A DNA stretch of 47,167 bases. It comes from a virus. The position numbers and the translations under genes are program-made. A model generated the notes under the pieces. It ran no database searches. It was given only the letters and a program-made list of their open reading frames with translations, and had not been told where the DNA came from. Location: the IMG/VR virus record IMGVR_UViG_3300009497_000009, positions 1-47,167 of that record; one strand, given 5' to 3'. Positions 40,014 to 47,162 of this stretch are shown here, in pieces. Numbering within the stretch: position 1 is the stretch's first letter; each line of letters opens with the position of its first letter.

Positions 40014-40775
40014 TTACCAATCACTTGCTGCCTCAGCTTTAACTGCAGGTTCCGGATCCGGGGTAATCAACCCTGGAACATACTTTTCTAGCTCAAGGCT
40101 AGCATTGTATTCTGCATTAAAGGAACCATAATCGTCATTGAGTTGTTTGATAAACAAATCTTTACGGAATGGCTTGAGACGACCGAAGTGCTTTGTGTAC
40201 ACCTGCTGGTACTTACCATCTTTAACACCGAGTAATACTCGAACTCGGTTATCAGACAGTGCGTTTACAAGCTGACGGATTTCTGTAACATCGCCGCTCA
40301 TAATCTTACTAATACTCTCAAATGCACATTCATCACCGTTAGCCACGTTAGCATAGGCTTTAATAAAGTCCATGAGCATGTCCTCACCTACATATGCTTT
40401 GCGCACACCGTCAGACTTGAACCACTCATACAATTCTGATGGGTCTTGGTCTGCATATACAAACTGACCTACAGAGTTGCACCACAGGTTCTTCCCTGAC
40501 TTAGCAACACGATGCTCAGGCTTGACAAGAATGTCAAAGCGTGTAGTAAATGAAGGCTCTATGCACTTCAACCAGAATGTAATCTTGTTGTAACTGTCAC
40601 CACCGATAGACACATCAGTGTACTGTGGTTCTGCTCGTAAGTTGATTCCTAGGTCACTTAGTTCAGACTGTGAGGGATTCACAGCCATAATTTGCATAGG
40701 TGCGATACCTACATATAGTGGTACTCCACCACCACCTGCTACTTCTTCGTTGGAGTTGTTTGCGTTAATAGCCAT
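40014..40775 (-). CDS. Putative single-stranded DNA-binding protein
   Basis: This 253-residue protein has a beta-rich core (residues 20-110, PLYVGIAPMQIMAVNP... ITFWLKCIEPSFTTRFDILV), Gly-rich N-terminus and a C-terminal tail that is acidic and ends in ASDW. Acidic tails ending in hydrophobic residues are typical of SSBs and bind partner proteins. It is adjacent to the RecA-like ATPase, DnaB helicase and primase. A matching abundant protein in crAss-like phages is annotated as SSB. No direct OB-fold signature can be shown by eye, so this is a context-supported call. Confidence 0.6.
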   Translation of the reverse strand: MAINANNSNEEVAGGGGVPLYVGIAPMQIMAVNPSQSELSDLGINLRAEPQYTDVSIGGDSYNKITFWLKCIEPSFTTRFDILVKPEHRVAKSGKNLWCNSVGQFVYADQDPSELYEWFKSDGVRKAYVGEDMLMDFIKAYANVANGDECAFESISKIMSGDVTEIRQLVNALSDNRVRVLLGVKDGKYQQVYTKHFGRLKPFRKDLFIKQLNDDYGSFNAEYNASLELEKYVPGLITPDPEPAVKAEAASDW

Positions 40776-41146
40776 TAGTCAATAAGTTCAAAGGTGTCAA
40801 ATGAATCGTTTTCTGCAGTGCTGTCTTCCACACGTAGTGCTTCAGTATCAACACGCAATTGTGCTGGGTCCTCCTGAGGAGTCTCTTGTGTAGAGCTTAT
40901 GTCATCTATAAGAGTAAAGCTGATCTTAGTCAGTGCTCTCTTTGGGCGACGGTTCTTGAGCATAGGATGCTGGAACAATTGCTTGATCTCCGCCCCAGTA
41001 AGCTCATACTTCTCCTTGATTTGTGGTCTCCCAAGACCGCCATCAAGATCTGCGATAATACCAGAAAGAGTGATAGTCTTCTGCTCCCCATCAGGAGTGG
41101 TTTGCTTTTCTACGGTAGGCTCCGTTTGTTGATTTGCCTCAATCAT
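40775..41146 (-). CDS. Hypothetical replication-operon protein (123 aa)
   Basis: The 123-residue protein has an N-terminal Gln/Thr/Glu-rich flexible part (1-25), a helical middle with GRPQIKEKYELTGAEIKQLFQHPML (38-63, shown as GRPQIKEKYELTGAEIKQLF) that resembles a helix-turn-helix-type segment, and an acidic tail (90-123). Its stop overlaps the SSB-like start (TAATG). The leader TTTTAAACCCAAACATT precedes its ATG. Association with the SSB-like and RecA-like genes suggests a DNA replication or recombination accessory role, but no family is recognised. Confidence 0.5.
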   Translation of the reverse strand: MIEANQQTEPTVEKQTTPDGEQKTITLSGIIADLDGGLGRPQIKEKYELTGAEIKQLFQHPMLKNRRPKRALTKISFTLIDDISSTQETPQEDPAQLRVDTEALRVEDSTAENDSFDTFELID

Positions 41147-41163
41147 AATGTTTGGGTTTAAAA

Positions 41164-41877
41164 TTAATCGATGAATATTTTATCCCACTCAAGTGGGAAT
41201 GTTTGACCTTTAAGGTGGTCACACCGTGAGCCGGCTTGTATGTCACCAAGAGAATCGAAACTAATCATTGTAGTATCGTTCTCACGGAACACATAACCGA
41301 TCGCATCTGCGTTAGCACATGTGATGTTACGAATTTTGCCTGTTAGGTCAAGGTCTTTGTAAGCTACCTCCTTGCCCTTCTTTTCTATCTTTGCTTCTTT
41401 GAGATGCCCGACAAGAATAACATGGTCAGCTAGTGAATTAAGCCTCTCTAACCATTTTTTAAAAGCAATACGCAAATACATGTAACCACCGCCATTAGGT
41501 AAAGTGAGAACAGAAAGTCCGGTATTCTCTTTATCAAAGTTTTTGCCCATAGGCGTGTTCTGATAGAGCCTCTTCGCTTCCGGCTCGCACCATACTTCGA
41601 GTTGTGTAACTGTGTCAATTGCAATGTATTTATAAGGTTTACCTTGACTGATAATCTCTTTCCCAATCTTAGCCAGTTCCGCTAGGTTCTTAGCCTTGAT
41701 CTTGAGAGCATCAATCATATCAGTTCCGTCCTCCAGGTCAATAATAAGGCAGTTGTCTAGCTGCGCAAGAGCCGATGTCTTGCCTACCTTAGGTTGACCA
41801 TAGAGAACGAAGTTTTTAGGAGACTTCCTGCTGGCTTTAATTTTACCAGTGGGAAGACTAATCTTTACTTCGCTCAT
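41164..41877 (-). CDS. RecA-like / Sak4-type P-loop ATPase
   Basis: This 237-residue protein has a Walker A motif GQPKVGKT (27-34) and a Walker B strand YKYIAIDTVTQL (82-93, D88), and later HVILVGHLKEAK, the pattern of phage Sak4/AAA_24 single-strand annealing or recombinase-type ATPases. Such proteins work with SSB in recombination-dependent repair or replication. Its neighbour is the SSB-like gene. It overlaps the DnaB gene by 20 bases. Length fits the family. Whether it acts as a recombinase or a helicase partner is not settled by sequence alone. Confidence 0.8.
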   Translation of the reverse strand: MSEVKISLPTGKIKASRKSPKNFVLYGQPKVGKTSALAQLDNCLIIDLEDGTDMIDALKIKAKNLAELAKIGKEIISQGKPYKYIAIDTVTQLEVWCEPEAKRLYQNTPMGKNFDKENTGLSVLTLPNGGGYMYLRIAFKKWLERLNSLADHVILVGHLKEAKIEKKGKEVAYKDLDLTGKIRNITCANADAIGYVFRENDTTMISFDSLGDIQAGSRCDHLKGQTFPLEWDKIFID

Positions 41878-42799
41878 TAATTGTGAATGTTGATAAATCT
41901 GTTTGAAATGGGATCATTCCCAGCAATCCGTCACGATTCTTCTCCACGTGACAAGCTAATAACCCAACAGGGTCTTGTCCGCAGTATGAATCAGTAATCC
42001 CATACAAATCGTAGGGACGTTGTAACATCATAACTACATGAGAATCCTGACCAATAGAGTCACCTCCGAAGAGGTCTGTTAGCAATGGTTGGTATTGCTG
42101 TTTGGCTCGGTACTCCTGTTCGATGTTACGATTCAGTTGTGAAAGTAGAATTGTTATGGATTGCATCTTTGCCTGCATCCACATGCAGGACTTAGAAACC
42201 GTGTTTAGTTTCTGTAGTTCGGTATCCTCCTTACCAAGTACTAATCGTGAATGGTCAATTAAATTGATAACAGTCTTTGACGGTTGTCGTAAAAACATCT
42301 CTTCATTAACCTTCTTGATTATGTTCATGTCTTGGGGGATACTACAGAAATACATAGGATAGTCCTTGTACTTCTGTACAGCTTGCTTGTAGTTATTGAA
42401 TGCTTCCTCAGATAGAATATTTTCTACAGAAAGCAGATCAAATGTCTGAAGCTTGGTGTCCTTTGAGCCAGCACGTAGTATTTGCTGCTCACCGGGCATC
42501 TCGAAGCTCCAGTAGATAACGATTAAATCGTCGTTTGTGTCTTTGTTTACATCTAGTATATCAAATATTAATTGGTTTGAAAATGCGGATTTACCTACAC
42601 CTGGACGGCCTGCAATAACATACATCTTGCCTGGCTGTAAGCCACCCATAAGATTTCTGTTAAGTCGGGGCCAAGATGTAGGGTATACACGTCTCTTCCC
42701 CATCATACCATCGCGGACATCTTTAATAGATTTCTCTACTGTCTTTGAAATATGATAAAGTTTTGGGAGACTATAGTTCCCTTGTGATGCGTCGCTCAT
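41858..42799 (-). CDS. dnaB: DnaB-like replicative helicase (RecA-fold domain)
   Basis: This 313-residue protein carries only the C-terminal helicase domain of DnaB; the N-terminal primase-interacting domain is missing. Motifs: TSWPRLNRNLMGGLQPG (41-57), Walker A GRPGVGKS (64-71), IYWSFEMPGEQQIL (95-108), a Walker B-like INLIDHSRLV (178-187) and LLSQLNRNIEQ (218-228), all matching the DnaB family. It unwinds the phage replication fork ahead of primase and polymerase. It overlaps the 182-residue gene upstream by 29 bases. Interaction with the separate primase gene (38,912-39,940) is expected. Confidence 0.9.
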   Translation of the reverse strand: MSDASQGNYSLPKLYHISKTVEKSIKDVRDGMMGKRRVYPTSWPRLNRNLMGGLQPGKMYVIAGRPGVGKSAFSNQLIFDILDVNKDTNDDLIVIYWSFEMPGEQQILRAGSKDTKLQTFDLLSVENILSEEAFNNYKQAVQKYKDYPMYFCSIPQDMNIIKKVNEEMFLRQPSKTVINLIDHSRLVLGKEDTELQKLNTVSKSCMWMQAKMQSITILLSQLNRNIEQEYRAKQQYQPLLTDLFGGDSIGQDSHVVMMLQRPYDLYGITDSYCGQDPVGLLACHVEKNRDGLLGMIPFQTDLSTFTINERSKD

Positions 42800-43319
42800 T
42801 ATCTGAAGTGTCTGTTAGGTCTTGATACTTTTCCCATGTATGCTGATTAATCCATGTAGCAAGCATTTGCATATAACCTAAGTTATTTGCCTTCTTTCTT
42901 TGGTCTAGCTCTACACCCAAACATCTAATAACCTCCTTGTGCTTGGCTACGCTGTTTTTAATGTACTTTTCGTACTGTTTGCGAGCCTTCTTGTTTGTTG
43001 AGGCATTAGGGTCTTTGGCACGTAAAGGGCGAATACCCCCATTAGCATATACCTTAAGAGGAAAGTGGGAGAGAAGCTCTGACCACATCTGATCGAACGG
43101 AGTAGCATTTGGACTGCTAAATTTCGCTCGAACAACATGTGTATCAGTGCTCTCCCCCAGCTTAACCAGGCCTTTGGTTTGCATTACTTCAAGCCTAACA
43201 ACTAACTTTAGATCGTCTATGACATCGTGGGAACCACTTTGTAATAACTGTAAATATACATATTCATCAGCAGTTATCCCAAAATCCTTGAGACTTTTTA
43301 TGTTAATCTCTACGATCAT
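42771..43319 (-). CDS. Hypothetical replication protein (182 aa)
   Basis: The start MIVEINIKSLKDFGITADEYVYLQLL resembles the opening helix of phage wing-helix replication proteins, in which a small N-terminal DNA-binding domain precedes a helical tail. Residues 100-145 are basic (KKARKQYEKYIKNSVAK). It directly precedes DnaB, where helicase loaders often sit. I do not see a P-loop, so it would not be an ATPase-type loader. A helicase loader or accessory replication initiator is a reasonable guess from place and basic character, not a shown family. Confidence 0.5.
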   Translation of the reverse strand: MIVEINIKSLKDFGITADEYVYLQLLQSGSHDVIDDLKLVVRLEVMQTKGLVKLGESTDTHVVRAKFSSPNATPFDQMWSELLSHFPLKVYANGGIRPLRAKDPNASTNKKARKQYEKYIKNSVAKHKEVIRCLGVELDQRKKANNLGYMQMLATWINQHTWEKYQDLTDTSDNERRITREL

Positions 43320-43335
43320 AATAAATAGTTGTATA

Positions 43336-44130
43336 TCAGTAAGAGCTTATAAAGTTCTTCTTTATTTTCTTACCGCGACCTTTCAAGCCCTTATTGTGCA
43401 AGAGTTTAAAGTATCCGCACCAGTTCCCCATTCCAGACTGTACCTGGAATGTGCCCAGATTCTTGTTTATCTGAGAGAACATCCGGTCTACATCAAATGC
43501 AGGGTCAGTGCTCAGCGAGGCAAGAGCTTTAAGAACTGCGCCTTGAGCCCATACTGTCCCATCAATAGGGTAATCCTGATGAATAAACTCTGTCACCTTA
43601 TCTAAGATAATTTGTCTTGTTTCATTCAGCTCATATACATACTTACCGTCCTTGAAAGCCTTTGTGATAGTACCTCCAGTGTCAACATTCACACAAGTAA
43701 GAGTGCGCAAAGCAGACAAATTGGAATCAGGATATTTCTTCCACAAATCATTGAGCTTTTTGTAGTTCTCATTATCAATGTGATGAACTAACCAGTCTTG
43801 AACCTTCCATTTCTCGACTTCGTTGTTTACTTCAGCGAGCATGTCTTTGAAGTAGTCCTCATTGCCTTTGTAGTTTACATCAAACTTAACTACGTACAGA
43901 GAGTTAGATTCCCCATTCTCAATAGTCTTCTCATGGGCTTTTACCCTATTCTGACCATCAAGGATGTAGTTGTCTTTTGTAAGCAATACAGGGCTGACAT
44001 TAAACCCAAACTTAGAGATACTCTTCGCAAGATTATCAATGTGCCTTTGCTCGAGCTTGAAGCGATTGTTGTCAATGTACTTGACATTAGGGAGCTTCGT
44101 AACCTTCTGTAATGTTAGACTGTTAACCAT
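43336..44130 (-). CDS. ParB/Srx-fold domain protein
   Basis: This 264-residue protein contains a ParB N-terminal-like segment. IDNLAKSISKFGFNVSPVLLTKDN (31-54, shown as SISKFGFNVSPVLL) leads to the conserved LDGQNRVKAH box (57-66). This fold occurs in plasmid partition ParB, sulfiredoxin and phage nucleases or CTP-binding proteins. The remainder is helical and has CNNKG-type Cys residues near the end. It sits between the SF2 helicase and the 182-residue gene. The arginine in the box (R62) is the usual nucleotide-contact residue. DNA binding, nuclease or CTPase activity cannot be chosen from sequence. Confidence 0.75.
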   Translation of the reverse strand: MVNSLTLQKVTKLPNVKYIDNNRFKLEQRHIDNLAKSISKFGFNVSPVLLTKDNYILDGQNRVKAHEKTIENGESNSLYVVKFDVNYKGNEDYFKDMLAEVNNEVEKWKVQDWLVHHIDNENYKKLNDLWKKYPDSNLSALRTLTCVNVDTGGTITKAFKDGKYVYELNETRQIILDKVTEFIHQDYPIDGTVWAQGAVLKALASLSTDPAFDVDRMFSQINKNLGTFQVQSGMGNWCGYFKLLHNKGLKGRGKKIKKNFISSY

Positions 44131-45287
44131 TTTACGTTGTTTAAAGATTTAACTGCTTGTTTTATCCACTTCTCTTCTTGAGAATCGTGAACGTAGACTA
44201 TATAGATCTTCCCGATCTTATCTGGGGTACTGAGTCGAAGGAGTCTACCAACCCTCTGAATCATAGGTAAGGACTTACTAACCAAGCCAACAATAATGCC
44301 GACACTAGCGTCAGGCACATCAAAACCTTGGTTAAGTGCTTTTGTACTGCAAAGGATACGATTGGATCCATCTCGAAACGATTCAAGTACCTCCTTTCTT
44401 CCTTTTTTAGTATGCCCCGAATGATACGCAAGTGCTGAAAGAGAATCAGCCATAGCGTCAGTAAACCTATTAGTCCCAGAAAATACAAGAATTTTATCAT
44501 CACTGTGTTGTGCTACGAGTTCCTCAGCCTTGTCAATTTTAGCTGTAGAATGCTGCACCACTTTTGTACGCTCTGATATTGCATTGAAGAACATCTTTGC
44601 GGCACCAGCATCACCAGGAATCTTCTTTGCTAAGATAAGCTTAGCTGCAGTAAATGCATCAAAGTCCCCAATACGATACTTGGCTTGCAAGAATTTGTTC
44701 TGTGCTTTCTTGTATGCTGCTTGGTCCTCGTCGTTGAGCTCAACCGGGATACAAACTATCTCGTATGGGCTCACTAATCCTAGCTCTACACACTCATCTA
44801 AAGAGATGTGAAAACGAATAGGGGCAAGCTTCATAAGATAGTTACGGTATTCATCATCTTCAGGGACCGTAGCTGTCATGCATAATAACCTGTCATACGT
44901 ATTGTTCTCAAAGAACTTACGGTATTTCGGGCTTATGCCTAAGTGTACCTCATCACACACAACAATAGCATAATGCATAGCTTCTAGCTTGTAAGCTGAT
45001 TGATAGCACATGATATCTGTGTGTTCTAGAACATCATCTGCATCCCACTTCTTAAACTCTTCTGCAAATTGATCTTGCAATTGAGTAGTGGGGACAAGAA
45101 CTAAGGCTCTTTCTCCGGGTTGCAATAGCTTCTTAACAGCTAATACCCCACAACGAGACTTACCAAATCCTGTGCCTGCGATGATGCTTCCAATAAAATC
45201 ATCTTTAGCCCATGCATTTAGGGCTTTGCGTTGTTGTTGATTTTTTACTTCATGTATCTGTTTGTTTTTCATTAATTCAATCTTCAT
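44115..45287 (-). CDS. Superfamily 2 DNA/RNA helicase
   Basis: This 390-residue protein has the full SF2 motif set: motif I GTGFGKS (38-44), Ia LVPTTQL (64-70), II DEVH (112-115), III TAT (138-140), IV/V with KILVFSGTNR (265-274) and TKALNQGFDVPD (315-326), and VI QRVGRLLR (344-351). It is close to the phage UvsW/ResIII type, which remodels branched DNA and R-loops and can drive replication mode changes. It overlaps both the ParB-like gene (16 bases) and the DnaA-like gene (11 bases), so it is coupled to both. Confidence 0.92.
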   Translation of the reverse strand: MKIELMKNKQIHEVKNQQQRKALNAWAKDDFIGSIIAGTGFGKSRCGVLAVKKLLQPGERALVLVPTTQLQDQFAEEFKKWDADDVLEHTDIMCYQSAYKLEAMHYAIVVCDEVHLGISPKYRKFFENNTYDRLLCMTATVPEDDEYRNYLMKLAPIRFHISLDECVELGLVSPYEIVCIPVELNDEDQAAYKKAQNKFLQAKYRIGDFDAFTAAKLILAKKIPGDAGAAKMFFNAISERTKVVQHSTAKIDKAEELVAQHSDDKILVFSGTNRFTDAMADSLSALAYHSGHTKKGRKEVLESFRDGSNRILCSTKALNQGFDVPDASVGIIVGLVSKSLPMIQRVGRLLRLSTPDKIGKIYIVYVHDSQEEKWIKQAVKSLNNVKWLTV

Positions 45288-45729
45288 TTTTCTGTTTTAA
45301 TAGTTCAATTCGACTAGCTAGTGCCGATAAATCTCCCGCATCTTTTACTACTTCCATTTTCTTTAAGAGTTTTAAACAGACATCATACCTCTCCTCAAAG
45401 TATGGATATGTCTCTATGTAGTCCTCAGCTGTTCTACAACTGTGACAAATTGTAGCATGATCTCTACCCAAAAACTTTCCTATAGCAGCATAGGTTAGTG
45501 TTGTGCTGTCTTTTACTATCTTTGCAAACGCATGCCGTGCAAGTACACAGTTGTGTATTCTGGTTCTACCCATGACGTCGTCTCTATCGACATTGAAAGC
45601 CAGAACACAGATGTCTATAAACTGACTAAGATCTACAGACAGTGCAGTAAAGGAATTAAGGGCTTTAAGTTTATCTCGGTTTGCAATACCGGGGTAAACC
45701 CAAGGGCTGAGTTTTTCTTTTATCATCAT
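45277..45729 (-). CDS. Stand-alone DnaA domain IV-like initiator protein
   Basis: This 150-residue protein ends with a helix-turn-helix matching DnaA domain IV: RIHNCVLARHAFAKIV (57-72) and AAIGKFLGRDHATICHSCRT (81-100), which corresponds to the GRDHTTVLHA signature that binds DnaA boxes. The AAA+ domain of chromosomal DnaA is absent, so it cannot assemble as DnaA does on its own. It could mark an origin for the helicase, act as a repressor or recruit host DnaA. It is coupled (ATGA) to the small membrane protein upstream and overlaps the SF2 helicase downstream. Confidence 0.88.
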   Translation of the reverse strand: MMIKEKLSPWVYPGIANRDKLKALNSFTALSVDLSQFIDICVLAFNVDRDDVMGRTRIHNCVLARHAFAKIVKDSTTLTYAAIGKFLGRDHATICHSCRTAEDYIETYPYFEERYDVCLKLLKKMEVVKDAGDLSALASRIELLKQKNED

Positions 45730-45872
45730 TTCTCAGAATCTTTAAAGTCCTTCATTCTTTCTTTTATCTCCCCCCACTTCTCTACTAGGATGTCTCCTAG
45801 TATTAGTAGACCAATGCAGGATATTGCAACCATTAATACCCCGCATATAAAATTAAATGCGAATTCCATCAT
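45726..45872 (-). CDS. Small single-pass membrane protein (48 aa)
   Basis: Read on the minus strand, ATG at 45,872 opens a 48-codon frame ending in TGA at 45,728-45,726, overlapping the ATG of the DnaA-like gene (ATGA). The product begins MMEFAFNFICGVLMVAISC and has a hydrophobic stretch over residues 4-28 that fits one membrane helix, followed by a charged Lys/Glu-rich tail (residues 31-48). A second ATG at 45,869 is equally possible. The coupled overlap makes it likely real. Function is unknown: candidates are a holin-like, membrane-anchoring or host-interaction peptide. Confidence 0.6.
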   Translation of the reverse strand: MMEFAFNFICGVLMVAISCIGLLILGDILVEKWGEIKERMKDFKDSEK

Positions 45873-45900
45873 AATTAAAATGTGTTTAGTTTGTGAATCG

Positions 45901-45974
45901 TACTCCCGATAGGAATCGAACCTATGACCTACTGCTTAGAAGGCAGTTGCTCTATCCAGCTGAGCTACGGGAGC
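45901..45974 (-). tRNA. tRNA-Arg (anticodon UCU)
   Basis: The 74-base minus-strand sequence folds as a cloverleaf. The acceptor GCTCCCG pairs with CGGGAGT; the D arm is GCTC...GAGC; the anticodon stem ACTGC/GCAGT has loop CTTCTAA, giving anticodon TCT; and the T arm is ATAGG-TTCGATT-CCTAT. A discriminator A is present and CCA is not encoded. It reads AGA, a codon used often throughout the window. Confidence 0.95.
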
Positions 45975-45985
45975 TTAATACCTCA

Positions 45986-46002
45986 CAGGTGTCGGTGACC
46001 TG
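45986..46002 (-). repeat. Short inverted repeat between GH16 and tRNA-Arg
   Basis: A 5-bp inverted repeat (CAGGT, 7-base loop, ACCTG) occupies most of the 42-base gap between the stop of the glycosidase gene and the tRNA-Arg gene. It lacks a T run, so it is not a typical terminator and could help processing of the tRNA from a shared transcript. Confidence 0.35.
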
Positions 46003-46016
46003 CTGCTATGTAACAG

Positions 46017-46751
46017 TCATAAATGACGAGGTAAGTGCGCTTTATATGGTGTGTACCTGAATTGTTTTATTACAAAATCACTATAAAAGTCTCTATCGCT
46101 ATCTTTTTGAAAGTGATTGTTGATGACAACTCTCATCTTCTGATCATTAAAGTAAGCTAGAGTGTCCTTATCAGTGATCTCTCTAACAAGGTAATCATTG
46201 AATGAAATGCTAATCTTATCAGGTAACCAAAGTAGTGAATACTTAAGAAAGTGTTTAGCTGGATTCTTGAAACCAAAGAAGTGAGTCTTCGCTCTGAGAT
46301 TATAGTTCTTCTCCCCAATGCCATGTGTCCATAGATTAGTTTGAAGATTCCAGAAGCCCAAAGGGTTAAAGCGGTTAAACTTTAAATACCCATTTCGTTT
46401 GTCAGTGTAGCCTTCTAAAATATCAATTTCAGGTGGCCAGGTTTCAGATCCCCACAACCAAAATGCAGGCCATTTATTTCTGCCTCTAGGCATCATAGCT
46501 TCTATCTCAAATCGACCGTAACTAAAATCTTCAACACTACAGATCAAACCAGTACCTAAGTTTGGTTTATATGTTTCACCATTGTAGTGTTGGATCTCAC
46601 TCGGACTTTTATCGGTAGTTAAATGCAGATATCCTTTATTATCTACATTTACGCATTCTGGATCATACCAACAAAATGATTTGTCAGGATGAACTCTTCC
46701 CCATCTTTCTTTCGTTAACCACTCATGACCAGACCATGTAATATTATCCAT
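46017..46751 (-). CDS. Glycoside hydrolase family 16-like endoglycanase
   Basis: This 244-residue protein has the GH16 core. FSYGRFEIEAMMP (76-88) and WPAFWLWG (94-101) lead to the active-site EIDILE (E108 nucleophile, D110, E113 acid/base), the beta-bulge ExDxxE form seen in laminarinases, agarases, porphyranases and carrageenases. Several Trp residues could line the sugar cleft. There is no signal peptide and no carbohydrate-binding or virion-anchoring domain, so it is either released at lysis or incorporated by a partner. It sits between two tRNA genes, which suggests an accessory insertion. Substrate cannot be told from sequence. Start is the first ATG after a 6-bp inverted repeat. Confidence 0.87.
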   Translation of the reverse strand: MDNITWSGHEWLTKERWGRVHPDKSFCWYDPECVNVDNKGYLHLTTDKSPSEIQHYNGETYKPNLGTGLICSVEDFSYGRFEIEAMMPRGRNKWPAFWLWGSETWPPEIDILEGYTDKRNGYLKFNRFNPLGFWNLQTNLWTHGIGEKNYNLRAKTHFFGFKNPAKHFLKYSLLWLPDKISISFNDYLVREITDKDTLAYFNDQKMRVVINNHFQKDSDRDFYSDFVIKQFRYTPYKAHLPRHL

Positions 46752-46769
46752 ATCTTATACATTTAAGAT
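46752..46769 (-). promoter_or_regulatory. Inverted repeat directly before the GH16 start codon
   Basis: In the 19-base gap between tRNA-Met and the glycosidase ATG there is a perfect inverted repeat, ATCTTA-AATGTA-TAAGAT on the minus strand, ending right next to the start codon. It could be an RNA hairpin that controls translation, or an operator. No Shine-Dalgarno site is seen. Confidence 0.4.
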
Positions 46770-46770
46770 G

Positions 46771-46844
46771 TGCGCCTACTAGGACTTGAACCTAGGACCT
46801 GCGGATTATGAGTCCGATGCTCTAACCAACTGAGCTATAGGCGC
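46771..46844 (-). tRNA. tRNA-Met (anticodon CAU)
   Basis: The 74-base minus-strand sequence forms a cloverleaf with acceptor GCGCCTA/TAGGCGC, D arm GCTC...GAGC, anticodon stem TCGGA/TCCGC (one mismatch or wobble at the end) and loop CTCATAA with anticodon CAT, and T arm CTAGG-TTCAAGT-CCTAG. The fully paired first acceptor position argues against initiator tRNA. An isoleucine tRNA with a modified C34 is the main alternative. CCA is not encoded. Confidence 0.92.
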
Positions 46845-46853
46845 TGCTCTTTA

Positions 46854-47162
46854 TTAGGAATCCAGTTTATCTAGAATGTCTTCGTCTATCTTCTGACTAT
46901 TCTCAGATAACCATCTCTCTACGAGCTTTTGGATCTCTTCGGTTTCTTCTACCTCTTTTAGATCTTCATCATAAACAGTAGAGTTTGTAATATGCAACAT
47001 ATCTACCTCAGGTCTCATGTCAGTATGGTAACCTTTTGTTCCCCAAAATTCATACTCCCCGATTCCATGGTCAACAAATACTACTGCTGCTTCTATCTCA
47101 ATGTCCATGCTGTACTCCGTCCCAAGCTCGAGACCTTCGTAGTCTAAATAAACGATTTCCAT
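46854..47162 (-). CDS. Hypothetical acidic protein (102 aa)
   Basis: This 102-residue protein is strongly acidic (many Glu and Asp). It has a beta-rich first half (EIVYLDYEGLELGTEYSMDIEIEAAVVF, shown as EIVYLDYEGLELG and YSMDIEIEAAVVF), a GYHTDM segment near residue 44 and a helical, charged C-terminus (residues 68-102). The ATG is at 47,160-47,162, five bases from the window edge, so an upstream start in the next part of the genome is possible. It lies upstream of tRNA-Met and the GH16 gene. No family is recognised. Confidence 0.6.
   Translation of the reverse strand: MEIVYLDYEGLELGTEYSMDIEIEAAVVFVDHGIGEYEFWGTKGYHTDMRPEVDMLHITNSTVYDEDLKEVEETEEIQKLVERWLSENSQKIDEDILDKLDS

Noticed and set aside
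44160-44170. TTATCCACT, one base from a DnaA box
   Set aside because: It is a single copy inside the SF2 helicase gene and there is no cluster of boxes, so it does not mark an origin.
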